64,000 nucleotides of DNA from Neoarius graeffei (lineage: Eukaryota; Chordata; Actinopteri; Siluriformes; Ariidae). The stretch covers positions 22,228,599 through 22,292,598 of the forward strand of contig NC_083583.1 of assembly GCF_027579695.1 (NCBI RefSeq), in the 5' to 3' direction. Made by a program: the position numbers and the translations under genes. Shown here one piece after another: positions 42,528 to 55,033 of this stretch. The number at the start of each line of letters is the position of its first letter. Position 1 is the stretch's first letter. The notes beneath the pieces were generated by a model, which was not told the DNA's origin, ran no database searches, and saw only the letters and a list, made by a program, of their open reading frames with translations.

Positions 42528-44642
42528 TAGTGGTGCTTGAAAGTTTGTGAACCCTTTAGAATTTTTTATATTTCTGCATAAATATGACCTCAAACATCAG
42601 ATTTTCACACAAGTCCTAAAAGTAGATAAAGAGAACCCAGTTAAACAAATGAGACAAAATATTTATACTTGCTCATTTATTTATTGAGGAAAATGATCCA
42701 ATATTACATATCTGTGAGTGGCAAAAGTATGTGAACCTTTGCTTTCAGTATCTGGTGTGACCCCCTTGTGCAGCAATAACTGCAACTAAACGTTTGCAGT
42801 AACTGTTGATCAGTCCTGCACACCGGCTTGGAGGAATTTTAGCCCATTCCTCCATACAGAACAGCTTCAACTCTGGGATGTTGGTGGGTTTCCTCACATG
42901 AACTGCTCGCTTCAGGTCCTTCCACAACATTTCGATTGGATTAAGGTCAGGACTTTGACTTGGCCATTCCAAAACATTAACTTTATTCTTCTTTAACCAT
43001 TCTTTGGCAGAACGACTTGTGTGCTTAGGGCCTCTTCATGCTCTTGCGACAAGGCTTTCGCAGATAGCTTTTCGCAGACAGTTGTAATTTATCATTGAGC
43101 AGGGAGTAATAGGCATGCGCGATGTTATTCACTGCCACAACGCAAGGGGCGTGAAGTCGCGAAATCGCTAGGAGTAGTTGGTGGGTGTGGTTAGTGGAGT
43201 GTTTATCCTCCGGTTACTTATAATGACTAGAACTGGAGTCGTGTAGATGTACGTACTTCCTCGATCAACCGCTCTTCGTGCTGCTCCATCTTCGCTCGTG
43301 TTTTTAAAAATGGCGGTAGTGAAAACAAACCAAACTGGGAAAGTAGGGAAGCGGAAGTGCGTGTACAGCGGATGTAGAGTGGACCAATAAGAGCCCTCTT
43401 GTCTGTGACGCTGTCTGCGAGGCTTCTGCGGTGGTCACAATTTTTGGAAGGTACGCGCAGAGCGTCTGCGAAGGGGGGGGCTACGCAGACGCCATCTGCA
43501 ACGCCATCTGCGAGGACTGCGTTGTCAGCATAAATTGGCCTTTAGGGTCGTTGTCTTGCTGCATGACCCACCTTCTCTTGAGATTCAGTTCATGGACAGA
43601 TGTCCTGACCTTTTCCTTTAGACTTCACTGGTATAATTCAGAATTCATTGTTCCATCAATGATGGCAAGCTGTCCTGGCCCAGATGCAGCAAAACAGGCC
43701 CAAACCATGATACTACCAGCACCATGTTTCACAGATGGGATAAGGTTCTTATGCTGGAATGCAGTGTTTTCCTTTCTCCAAACATAACGCTTCTCATTTA
43801 AACCAAAAAGTTCTATTTTGGTCTTATCCGTCCACAAAACATTTTTCCAATAGCCTTCTGGCTTGTCCACATGATCTTTACCAAACTGCAGACAAGCAGC
43901 AATGTTCTTTTTGGAGAGCAGTGGCTTTCTCCTTGCAACCCTGCCATGCACACCATTGTTGTTCAGTGTTCTCTTGATGGTGGACTCATGAACATTAGCC
44001 AATGTGAGAGAGGCCTTCAGTTGCTTACAAGTTACCCTAGGGCCCTTTGTGACTTCGCCGACTATTACACGCCTTGCTGTTGGAGTGATCTTTGTTGGTC
44101 AACCACTCCTGGAGAGGGTAACAATGGTCTTGAATTTCCTCCATTTGTACACAATCTGTCTGACTGTGGATTGGTGGAGTCCAAACTCTTTAGAGATGGT
44201 TTTGTAACCTTTTCCAGCCTGATGAGCATCAACAATGCTTTTTCTGAGGTCCTCAGAAATCTCTTTTGTTTGTGCCATGATATACTTCCACAAACATGTG
44301 TTGTGAAGATCAGACTTTGATAGATCCCTGTTCTTTAAATAAAACAGGGTGCCCACTCACACCTGATTGTCATCCCATTGATTGAAAACACCTGACTCTA
44401 ATTTCACCTTCAAATTAACTGCTAATCCTAGAGGTTCACATACATATTTGTGAGTGGCAAAAGTAATATTGGATCATTTTCCTCAATAAATAAATGAGCA
44501 AGTATAATATTTTTGTCTCATTTGTTTAACTGGGTTCTCTTTATCTACTTTTCGGACTTGTGTGAAAATCTGATGTTTTAGGTCATATTTATGCAGAAAT
44601 ATAGAACATTCTAAAGGGTTCAAAAACTTTCAAGCACAACTG
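42528..44642 (-). mobile_element. Tc1-like transposon, broken, split by a Harbinger-type MITE
   Basis: Flanked by TA (42526-42527, 44643-44644), with inverted repeats over 200 bp long (gtggtgcttgaaagtttgtg and its inverse). Without the insertion it is about 1.6 kb, the Tc1 size. The minus-strand transposase shows the helix-turn-helix part (EISEDLRKSIVDAHQAGKGY KTISKEFGLHQSTVRQIV), then VHESTIKRTLNNNGVHGRVA, LWTDKTKIELFG (first Asp region), KHGAGSIMVWACFAASGPGQ, and, beyond the MITE, EWPSQSPDLNPIEMLWKDLK. It has frameshifts and is inactive. Confidence 0.92.
43028..43541 (-). mobile_element. PIF/Harbinger-type MITE (copy B) inside the Tc1 transposase
   Basis: Flanked by TTA (43025-43027, 43542-43544) and homologous to 3734-4258 and 56395-56890. 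The MADF start (minus strand, ATG at 43289) has lost 8 bp (one gaggaagt), so it shifts frame and stops early. It inserted just before the third acidic motif region of the Tc1 transposase. Confidence 0.88.
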
Positions 44643-44811
44643 TAGTTCTGTCAACAATCTTTAGTATATTATGTCTGTGATTTAGTGTTACTATGAATTC
44701 ATGCACTTGATCACTTTTTCAGATGTTGCGAAACCATTTTTTTCTGATAATTAATACCATCTGGTACTGTGTGTTGCAGATTAATGTAGCAGATTCTTCA
44801 ATCTACACAGG

Positions 44812-45706
44812 AGATTAGATTAGATTGAACTTTATTGATCCCTTTCGGTGGGTTCCCTCAGGGAAATTAAAATTCCAGTAGCATCATTACAGGATAAACA
44901 GAGAAAAACTTCTAGATAAATTAAATTAAGGCTGATGACCTGGCGACTTGTCCAGGGTGTACCCCGCCTTTCGCCTGTAGTCAGCTGGGATAGGCTCCAG
45001 CTCGCCTGCGACCCTGTAGAACAGGATAAAGCGGCTAGAGATAATGAGATGAGATAAGATATGGGGAAGAGGAAGGGAAAAAAAAAGTCCAACAGAAGAG
45101 GTATTGCACATTGTCCAGTATTACTTTTTTGTCAGGCTAGGCTACTGCTCCTTCCCATCCTCTGTCCTCCTGTTACCCCTCCTCCCCCCCAGAGAGGAGT
45201 TGTACAGTCTGATGGCGTGAGGGACAAAGGAGTTTTTAAGTCTGTTAGTCCTACACTTGGGAAGGAGCATTCTGTCACTGAACAGGCTCCTCTGGTTGCT
45301 GATGACGGTGTGCAGAGAGTGACTGGCATCGTCCATGATGTTCAGTATTTTGTCCATAGTCGTCTTCTCTGCCACCGTCACCAGAGAGTCCAGCTTCATG
45401 CCGACCACAGAGCTGGCCCGCCTGATCAGTTTGTCCAGCCTGGATGTGTCCTTCTTGGATGTGCTGCCCCCCCAGCACACCACGGTGTAAAACAGGACAC
45501 TGGCGACCACGGACTGATAGAACATCCACAGGAGTTTCCTGCAGATGTTAAAGGACCGCAGCCTCCTCAGGAAGTATAGCCTGCTCTGTCCCTTCTTGTA
45601 CAGGTGGTTGGTGTTGCAAGTCCAGTCCAGCTTGCTGTCCATCCACAGCCTCCACCTCGACTCCCTCGATCAGAACTGGTCGTGACCTTGGTCTGGACCT
45701 CCCAAA
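44812..45706 (-). mobile_element. L2/CR1-like LINE, 3' end, with a truncated SINE inside
   Basis: The minus-strand frame (45142-45642) reads DSKLDWTCNTNHLYKKGQ, SRLYFLRRLRSF, VVASVLFYTVVCWGGST and RLDKLIRRASSVVGMKLDS, as in the larger copy at 51378-54900. The 3' end is a (gatta)n-type tail with tttattgatccctttcggtg. A 5'-truncated SINE is inserted at 44932-45056. Confidence 0.85.
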
Positions 45707-46027
45707 CATGAACATATCTAGGTTGTTAGACCTCCTCAGAACTTCAGTTTTGGCATGATTTTGCATATCAGTTTGTACTGAATAACAAGGCTTAGCATAA
45801 CAAGGCTTAGGATGTTTATTCTGGCTCTCAGATGTCACGAAAGTGTTCATGTGCAGACTGTAGCTCTTATGTATTATTATTACAATTACTGTAATTAAAA
45901 AAACTAATTTCAAACTGGTAATTCTTGTTTATATCATTAAATATGCTGTATATAAGGTGAAATGGTTGATATTTTCTCTTTAGCAAGCTATCATCACTAA
46001 TACTCATCAATATTTTGCATGGTGTAC

Positions 46028-46032
<5 letters not shown>

Positions 46033-46083
<51 letters not shown>

Positions 46084-46277
46084 ATATGCAGGTTAGGTTA
46101 ACTGGTGGCTCTAAATTGACCGCAGGTGTGAATGGTTGTCTGTGTCTATCTGTCGGCCCTGTGATGACCTGGCGACTTGTCCAGGGTGTACCCTGCCTCT
46201 CGCCTATAGTCAACTGGGATAGGCTCCAGCTTGCCTGTGACCCTGTAGAACAGGATAAAGCGGCTAGAGATGAGATG
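46033..46277 (+). repeat. (TA)n microsatellite and SINE 3' half
   Basis: A TA run (46033-46073), then the SINE body from gcaggttaggttaactggtg to a gagatgagatg tail, without the tRNA-like head. Confidence 0.85.
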
Positions 46278-46278
46278 T

Positions 46279-46985
46279 TATTTACCAGCTGGGAGGTCTG
46301 TATCATGAAATACTGTGACCAAGGTCTTGAAAGCACTGACCGAGGTCACAGTATTTCACCATACGGACCGACCTTAAGCTGGTAAATAATATATTTATTT
46401 TTTTCTTTGCCAAATTATAACAGAAAACGAGAGCACCCGAAAGGGAAAGCCGAGCCGAGGCGAGCCGCCATTTTGAATCCTCATTCACGGCTGTAATGCA
46501 AATTGCTTCCTCCTCGGTATACAAGTGCACTTCCATGGCAGGAAAAAAACTACATTTTGCCACCTATGTAGTCCCCTATTTATACCAATAGGATTCATTC
46601 AGGATTCAGCCATGTTTTTGCTTGGCGTTAGCACGTTAGAGGTTTTTTAGCTTTCTCCTGAAATGTTTTATTTTATTTTGTCTTCCTCAGGGTAGTAAAA
46701 CTCGCTTTCGCTGTGAATACTGTCATTATCGCTATCCATGATGTAAAATTAATGCTGTTATGTTGAGAAATGCTGGCAAAAATCTATAAGATTTTTGATA
46801 ATCTTATAAATAAATCTCATATTAAAAAAAAGATAAATGTTGACAAAAAATGCTACTATGTTTGTTGTTGTGAACGAGCGAGTCGCCAGAGGTCCGTAAC
46901 CGGGGTCCATAACTGGGGTCGGTACCGTAGGATACGGACACGCTCGCCAGCCAATCAGAGCGCAGGATTTGGACCGCGAAAAAAA
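46279..46985. mobile_element. Foldback-type element
   Basis: 46279-46390 is an imperfect palindrome (atttaccagctgggaggtc ... gaccttaagctggtaaat, enclosing gaaatactgtgacc and its inverse). Related words (gtccgtaaccggggtc, gtaccgtaggatacggacac) occur near 46890-46940. The right limit is uncertain. Confidence 0.5.
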
Positions 46986-47027
46986 TAATTAATCTTAATG
47001 CACCCTGTTAATGAACTGAATTACAAT

Positions 47028-47878
47028 CAGGCTTTTAGTACTCGAGTCTGACTCGTGCCCTGATTATAAGGACTCGTGACTCGACTTGGACTCGTGCATT
47101 AACTGCATTCGGACTCGTAAATTGGAGACGAGGACTTGGATTCTTTCTTTATTTTTTGTAACATGCCATAATAATGTGGCATAAGATATTTATATCTACA
47201 TTAATTTTGTACTAATTTTGTGTCAGAGTGTCACACCTGCTCACCCTGGCGTGTGCATCGGATAGACTCTCGGGCGCGCTCCGGACAGTGTGCGCGACAA
47301 GCGGATTTTCACACGCGCGCCGTAAACAACTCGCACCTGCACAGGATTAAGGCACAATCAGTGCGCCTATATAAAAACTGTGAAAACACACTTACTTTGT
47401 GAAGTATTGAGTTGCGTTGCTAACACATTACCGAGCCTTATTTCCTTGTTTGTGTTCCTGTTCCATGATTTCCTGTTTCTCGTCTTTTGATTCTGTCTTG
47501 TCTGTGACTCACTCAACCTATTGCCTGTTTTACGATTTTGCCTACTGTTCTGGATTATTTACCTGTCTTCACCTGTAGTAATATACACACCTTCTGCACT
47601 TGCATCCGTAAGTAAAGTACTTTGCATGCCCTGACAAAGAGAATGCATTTACCTGTTCATACATCATGTTCAGGAACAAACTAATGTTAATGGTGCTAAA
47701 ATAGCCATCGTCAAATGGTGTGGTTGGAGTCTCGTTCTCGGACTTGACTCGGATCAATAGTGGACTTGACTCGAATTTTTTTTTTTTTTTTGAATGGTTT
47801 AGACTTGACTCAGATTTGAACACTGGGGACTCAAGACTGGACTCAGAATCGAGGTTTAGTGACTCGACTACAACACTG
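47028..47878. mobile_element. hAT element rich in gactcg words, with nested LTR-like fragment
   Basis: A perfect 8-bp duplication, attacaat (47020-47027, 47879-47886). The ends are CAGGCTTTTAGTACTCGAGT and, inverted, CAGTGTTGTAGTCGAGTCAC. Repeated gactcg/cttgactcg words lie near both ends. 47219-47612 contains ctgtctgtgactcactcaac and cctgttttacgattttgcct with a tatataaaaa box, resembling LTRs of fish Ty3/gypsy elements; I could not place its ends. Confidence 0.75.
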
Positions 47879-47889
47879 ATTACAATATT

Positions 47890-49094
47890 CAGTTTATTTT
47901 TCATGAATGTATGGGTCTCGTACACTGAACTGGAACCTGATTTTGTCTTATAAAGTTTTGTATATTAATATGGAACACACTATTTATAGCCCTAGTGACA
48001 TTAATAACTACACGTGTATAGTTTATACAGCTTTTCATAAATATCCACTGTAACTGTCAGTGCACTCAGGATTCTCAGTCTTAAATGTAGCTTAAAATGT
48101 CTAAATAATAAATATAAATGGATAGTTTTAATTTGAATAGTTTAATGCAAGAGGATAGCACTATTGTATGCATGCTGGGTTTGGTTGTAGGTTAACAGAC
48201 ACAGCAAAATAGTGAAAAAGCCATATAAATTAAGCAAAAATCTTATTTATGCAGTAAGTTTCTGTGCTTTAATGCTCATCATGATCATAAAATCAAATTT
48301 CATTGGTGAAGAGGTATTCATGCAACACTTTAGAGATGGTTTATGCTGAAATAATTTAGATCAAAGTAAACTACAGTTTTCTTGTTCTTATTTCTAGATT
48401 ACCTGAATTCACCCAATTACAGCTGGTTACGTTTATATCACACAAAACTGCAACAGAAGTTTTTTTTTTTTTATTGCATTCCTCATGTGTTAGCCCATCA
48501 ATGTGCACATTGACTACTGAAACAAGAGTCTTTTTATTCCATCCCACATCGGAGATGGAGCCAGCTGTCAAAGCTGAGAACAGTGCAAGAGGTTATGTCC
48601 ATGCTTTTACCCACACTGCCATTTTGAATGCTTCACAAATCCTAGAGCTCGGTTTGAAATCACTGGTGTAGAATTAAGATTGTTAAATTAAATCTTATCT
48701 GCTGCTGTGTAGTATCTCTCGTGTTCTCAAATAATTGTAAATTTTGTTTCCAAGAAAGGAGTGTTCACTTTTTTTTTTTTTTTAGACAAACATTTTTTTA
48801 TGGCAAACATTGGCAAGGGCACCACCTAATCATGTATAATAATGCAGAATGTGTGAAAAGGTACAACAAAGCGTAAACTTGGATTGAATAAGAATGCATT
48901 AGCTCAGTCTCACTCACACACACTTAACCTTGTTTAAAAATAATTAGCTTCATAAAGTTTAAGGTGATGGTAGTTTTTATTAACTAGCACAATATATTTT
49001 TTAACGGGGTGGTGAATTTTATCAAATTAAATTCATTCTAAGCTGCTTTTTTTTATCTTGTGTGAAATTATCTTGTTATCTTGGAAGTTATCTT
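47890..49094. other. Unassigned intergenic sequence
   Basis: AT-rich and largely free of recognisable repeats. No splice-bounded coding segment is seen. Confidence 0.35.
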
Positions 49095-49099
49095 GTGCA

Positions 49100-49565
49100 C
49101 ACAATATAAATAATTATACATACAGGGCACTTTTTCAATGGAATAAAAATGTATTCCATGCCCCCTTCTAGTGGATTTCATTAATTTGGTTTAATAGCAT
49201 GCAATAATTGTTAGCATATCCTACGTGTATTACGTCACCCTACCCAATGGAGAATGAGTGTTGACTATGGTTTACGATATTGAATGGTTACCCCTGACAA
49301 CATGACGTCATACGTCAGAACTGATGCGAATATTCAATGAGTTTTCTGCTGCACAGCATTGGATATTGGTAAGTAACCCCCCTGTTCTTAACTTTTTGTA
49401 AAATCTATAACTGTTCCATCGAATGTGTATGTATAATAATAATAATAATAATAATAATAGCTTTTTTTCATGATACTCGTCTTCGACTCGTTCAATATAA
49501 TGCTAACTGAAAGGAATATATCTGATATATCGCTCAACGCCAGCCAATATTATTTAAATATCACC
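49100..49565 (+). mobile_element. Second copy of the element at 27760-28310
   Basis: Shares acatacagg.cactttt, ttagcatatc, gtattacgtcaccctaccca and gacaacatgacgtcatacgt with the other copy, and ends in the same gccagccaatattatttaaa. It lacks the MAARFV-type start. Confidence 0.7.
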
Positions 49566-49859
49566 TTTTAGGACCTCAGGGACTGAAAGCCAGAGTAAAA
49601 CTCTTTGAAAGTACCACCTCGTTTATGACCTTGGGCATGTTTATAATAGTGATTTGTCTCACTTCCGGGTTCGGTAGGAACAGAAAAAAAAAAAAAACCT
49701 CCTAAAATTGGAGAATGGTCTGGACTGGAGCTGTAGACTCCTGGAAGTTTGTCTGTAATCACCCAATACGTAAATGCATCATAAACAGATCCCTTCTGTT
49801 ATTTCCTATTCTTGTTACTGTATACTGAGCGACTTCCTAACCATCCAATCCGCGGATTC

Positions 49860-50110
49860 TTTAAATGTAAACGCTTAGCCAATCACAGCCGTGGAGGCGG
49901 GATTTGTAGCAATACGGGTAGGAGGTAAAAATCCCCTGCACCAAGCGGTGTGTTGGCAGATTTCCTTCGCGGGACGGCTGTGCTGGTAGACCGGAGAGAG
50001 AGAGCTCGAGCTGTACCGACGGTGTGTGAATGATGGAACGGATGTAGCGCACGAATCTGCCGCAGAGTGTGCGTCGCAAAAATTACATCAAACAGGAGAC
50101 TTGAGTTGTA
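49860..50110 (+). promoter_or_regulatory. Possible promoter and 5' exon of an unidentified gene
   Basis: A CCAAT box (agccaatcacag, 49878), a GC-box-like ggaggcggga (about 49894), then CpG-richer sequence with gaccggagagagagagctcg and accgacggtgtgtg, falling back to AT-rich sequence after 50110. A small coding-like exon could follow: 50695-50740, with acceptor atatttttag at 50640, reading MALLPSFLIQLT with donor gtatgtac. No product can be named. Confidence 0.3.
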
Positions 50111-51377
50111 CGTATTTGATTTATATTACATTTATCAACTCATGAATACGTTACTGTACTGGCTGGTAGTCTGTGGTAGCTAATAGTTAGCAATGACTGA
50201 ACTTTAACAGAACTTACGTCAGCTAAACGTTAACATGCACGCGGCCAAAGTTATAACTCTAAACAGAATACTAGCGTATTCAATTGTCTAGTGCAGTCAC
50301 ATACTAACATACTAGGTAGTATGGATAAACAATGGGCCACACATGGTAACTATGGTAACCTGTCGTACTATTTTTACATACTACGTAGTACGGAAATACG
50401 TGTCTTCGTAGTCATGGAATCGTCATTAGCTAGTCTGTTAGCAATAGTTCAGCTAGCTTTTTAAAATATTTAAAGTATTTTTTAAAATATTTAAACAAAC
50501 CATACACATTAAAAGCCTGTTCTTGATATATTTTGTTGTACTTAAGTTATAATTATTTAAATTACCAGAATAAAAGCTTGGTACGAAATTTTGCTACAAT
50601 TCATTTAATTTAGATTCTGTATATCTGTATATATTTTTAGACAAATCTATAACATATTTTAAAGCCTTAAAAGAGAGGAGTATAAATCTAGGCCTTGCTG
50701 CCAAAATGGCTCTCCTCCCTTCATTTCTGATACAGCTGACGTATGTACTTAAGGTCCTTATCAAATATTTAACAGGATGCCTTTGTTATAGCAAACATTA
50801 CAACGTCATTAAAATCACTATGGTGTGAGGTAGGGCTGCACACAGTAATGATTAAAATAATCAGTTAATTTATTCAATTAACATTTTAATTACTTATTGT
50901 AATGGGACAATTTGGATAGAAATAGGTTTATTGCACTCATCAAAAGTAATGAAAGAACAAAAAAGAGCGAGTGAGATGGATCGAGGAAGTGTTTAATGAA
51001 GTATTGTTTCCATTTTTTTGAGCGCTTTTTTTCCTCTGGGAACTTTGCATGTTTCACATCACAACATCCTCTTTTATGATCAGTCAGTTCAGACAGCGGT
51101 TGCGTAATTGATGAACGCACCAATTTTTTTCATAGCTTTTTAGGTAGGATTTAAAAAAAAATACTTTTGACACTTCATAATCTGTTTTGAAAATATTAAT
51201 TTATGTCTAAACATGCTCCATACATAAATTAATGTACATAGCTTAATCTCTGGCTTAAATATGGTTATATTCAACCTATGCATGTTCCAGACAGGTGTAT
51301 GGATCATGTTTTTGTTCTGATGGCTCAAGGGCTTCCTGCAAAACATTGGTTCCTCATTTGGCTAGGAAAAATAAATA
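50111..51377. other. Unassigned AT-rich sequence
   Basis: Contains repeated tactacgtagtac-like words near 50290-50400. Apart from the tentative exon mentioned in the preceding entry, nothing coding is supported. Confidence 0.35.
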
Positions 51378-54300
51378 TTAGATTAGATAAGACTTTATTG
51401 ATCCCTTTGGGAGGGTTCCCTCAGGGAAATTAAGATTCCAGCAGCATCATTACAGATCTCATCTCATCTCTAGCCGCTTTATCCTGTTCTACAGGGTCGC
51501 AGGCAAGCTGGAGCCTATCCTAGCTGACTACGGGCGAAAGGCGGGGTACACCCTGGACAGGTCGCCAGGTCATCACAGGGCTGACGCATAGACACAGACA
51601 ACCATTCACACCTACGGTCAATTTAGAGTCACCAGTTAACCTAACCTGTATGTCTTTGGACTGTGGGAGAAACCGGAGCACCCGGAGGAAACCCATGCGG
51701 ACATGGGGAGAACTTGCAAACTCCGCACAGAAGCCCCTTGCCGGCCACGAGGCTCGAACCCAGACCTTCTTGCTGTGAGGCAACAGCGCTAACCACTACA
51801 CCACCGTGCCACCCATCATTACAGATAAATAGAGAGAACTTCTAGATAAACTAAAATAAAGTTTTTACATATACAAATATAAAAGAATAAGATATGGGGG
51901 AGGGGGGAAAGGGGGGAAGAAGTGGGGTTAGGGTAAGTGTGTGGGGGGGGAGCAGGAAAGATATTGCACATTATATTGCACATTGTCCAGTATTGCTTAT
52001 TGTTAGGCTAGGCTACTGCTCCTTCCTGTCCTCCTGTTACCCCTCCTCCCCCCCAGAGAGGAGTTGTACAGTCTGATGGCATGAGGGACAAAGGAGTTTG
52101 AGTCTGATCATCCTGCACTTGGGAAGGAGCATTCTGTCACTGAACAGGCTCCTCTGGTTGCTGATGACGGTGTGCAGAGGGTGACTGGCATCGTCCATGA
52201 TGTTCAATAGTTTGTCCATAGACCTCTTCTGTGCCACTGTCACCAGAGAGTCCAGCTTCATGCCGACCACAGAGCCATCCCGCCTGATCAGTTTGTCCAG
52301 CCTGGATGTGTCCTCCTTGGATGTGCTGCCCCCCCAGCACACCATGGTGTAAAACAGGACACTGGCGACCACAGACTGATAGAACATCCACAGGAGTTTC
52401 CTGTAGCTGCTAAAGGACCGCAGCCTCCTAAGGAAGTATAGCCTGCTCTGTCCCTTCCTGTATAAGTGATTGGTGTTGCAAGTCCAGTCCAGCTTGCTGT
52501 CCATCCACAGCCTCCACCTCGACTCCCTCGATCAGAACTGGTCGTGACCTTGGTCTGGACCTCCCAAAGTCAATGGCCAGCTCCTTGGTCTTCGAGGTGT
52601 TGAGCTGCAGATGGTTCCTGTTGCACCACACAGCAAAGTCCCTCACCAGGCTCCTATACTCCTCCTCTCTGTCGTCACTGATACACCCAATGATGGCTGT
52701 GTCATCGGCAAACTTCTGAATGTGACACAGCTCCGAGTTGTAGCAGAAGTCCATGGTGTACAGGGTGAAGAGAAGAGGGGCCAGCACCATGCCCTGGGGT
52801 GCTCCGGTGCTGCTAATTACAGTGTCCGACATGATGTCCTTCAGCCTGACGTACTGCGGCCTGTCATTGAGGTAGCTGGAGATCCAGGTGACCAGGCAGG
52901 GGTCCACTCTCATCCTGTTCAGTTTGTCCTGAAGCAATAGGGGCTGGATGGTGTTGAAGTCACTTGAGAAGTCCAAGAAAAGAATCCTCACTGTGCCATT
53001 TCCCTTATCTAGATGCGAGTGGGCTCGGTGTAGCAGGTAGAGGATGGCGTCTTTCACACAAACACCTGCCCAGTACGCAAACTGCAGACAGTCCTGGGCA
53101 TGTTGTACCTAGGGTCTGAGAAGGCTGAGGAAGAGCCGCTCCAATGTCTTCATCAGATGTGAAGTGAGTGCCACCGGTCGGAAGTCATTCAGCTTGCTGG
53201 GCCGATTCTTTTTGGGAACTGGAATGATACATGATGTCTTCCAGAGGGTTGGGACTCTCCCCAGCTGCAGGCTGAGGTTGAAGATGTGTTGGAGTGGTTC
53301 ACCCAGTTCAGCAGCGCAGGTCTTCAGTAGTTGTGGACATATCTTGTCCGGGCCTGCTGCTTTCCTGGGGTGAAGCTTCCTCAGTTGACCTCTGACCTGG
53401 TCTGCAGTAATGCATAGAGGAGTCTGTGCTGAGGAGGGGGCTGCTGTGATGACTGGGGGGAGGTGTGTTGAGGGAAGAAGGAGAGATGGCTGCAGTGAGG
53501 GAGAGGGTGGGGGGGATGTGGGTTGGTTGAACCGATTGAAAGTCATTCAACTTGTTCGCCCTCTCCACTGTCCCCTCAACGACTCTGGTCTTTGTATTGT
53601 GGCTTGTGATGGTTTTCACGCCTTCCCAGACCTCCCTCATGCTGTTCTCCTTCAGCTTCTGTTCCACCTTTCTCCTGTAGCTGTCCTTTGCTTCCTTCAC
53701 ACAGCGTTTCACCTCCTGCTATGCTGCTTTCATCGCCTCCCTATCCCTGCTCCTGAAGGTGGCCTTCTTCCTGTTGAGGACAGCTTTGACTTCCTGTGTT
53801 ACCCATGGCTTGTTATTAGGGTAATACCGTACAGTCTTAGCGGGGGAGACCACGTCTGCACAGAAGTTGAGGTAATCTGTCAGTGTGTCAGCCCCACTAT
53901 GTCCTCACAGTGTGGGCTAAGCAGCACATCCCAGTCCGTGATGTCATAGCAGTCTCTGAGGGCATCTTCCATTTCAGGGGACCACCTCCTGATGGAGCTA
54001 GTTGTTGCAGGCTGCCTTTGAACCGGGGGGGTGTACTTCGGCTGTAGAAGAACCAGGTTGTGGTCGGACTTCCCTAGTGGGGGGAGGGGTGTGACTCTGT
54101 ATGCATCCCTCACATTAGCATACAGCAAGTCAATTGTCCTGTTGTTCCTTGTTGGATAATCCACAGCCTGGTACAAAGCAGCCAAAGTAGAGTCCAAAGT
54201 AGCATGACTAAAGTCCCCAGAAATGATCATAAATGCCTCAGGGTGCTGTGTCTGCAGCCTTGCTGTGACAGAGTGAATCCTCTCACATGCAGCATCTGCC

Positions 54301-54900
54301 TTCGGAGGGATGTAAACACAGATGATCACGTGACTGAGCTCCCTCAGTAGATAATATGGCTGCAGGCTAACGGCTAGCAGCTCCAAGTCTGGGCAACATA
54401 GAACTGTCTTTACGGAGAAATGTCCCGGGTTACACCAGCGGTTGTTAACGTAAATGATGAGTCCCCCACCTTTGCTTTTCCTGCATGTGTTAGTGTCTCT
54501 GTCGGCTCTCACAGCAGTGAATCCCTGCAGGTCCACGTTAGTGTCCGGTACAAGGCGTGTTAGCCATGTCTCCATAAAAATAAATAAACTGCTCTCCCGG
54601 TAAATCCGCTGGTTGTTCAGAGCGGAAAGCTCGTCAACTTTATTCGGCAGCGAGTTCACATTTTCCATGATAACGGAGGGAATGGATGGTTTGTAGCGCC
54701 GCTGGTTGTCCTCTAGCCTAGCCTTTAGCTTAGCTCCAGCTTTGCAGCCCCTGGGTTTCCTCCTCCGCTCCGCTGGGATGGGGTGTCGTATCCCGGCTCG
54801 TCCCATTGTTTTCAGGGCCAGCAGCTCCTCTCTCAAATAAGTGAGAACTGGCTCCTGGTTGCGTGTTAAAGTTAAATATGTCCATGTTAGTGTGTGTTTT
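51378..54900 (-). mobile_element. Nearly full-length L2/CR1-like LINE, inactive
   Basis: The endonuclease lies at 53880-54836: ENVNSLPNKVDELSALNNQR, METWLTR, SKGGGLIIYVNNRW, VYIPPKADAA, ISGDFSHATLDS, TIDLLYANVRDAY and LGKSDHNLVLL are all recognisable. The reverse transcriptase lies at 52428-53550: PRKAAGPDKICPQLLK, LDFSSDFNTIQP, STGAPQGMVLAPLLFTLYTM and FADDTAIIG (FADD at 52701-52712). The C-terminal region is at 52037-52504. Several frameshifts and stops separate the pieces. The 3' end has a gatta-repeat tail at 51378. A SINE lies in the 3' UTR. Confidence 0.9.
51458..51814 (-). repeat. tRNA-derived (GATGA)n SINE in the LINE 3' UTR
   Basis: Full length, minus strand. Direct repeats atcattacagat flank it (51446-51457, 51815-51826). 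Confidence 0.93.
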
Positions 54901-55033
54901 ACTATATGTCGGACTTCCGGTTAAGTCATGCTCAGGAAAGACGCATAGTCAATTGCTCCACTCCAGTCGGTATTAAAAACAATTTCCCAACTCGAAAACT
55001 TTTTTTATATAGAAAAACTTCAAGAGGCAAGAT

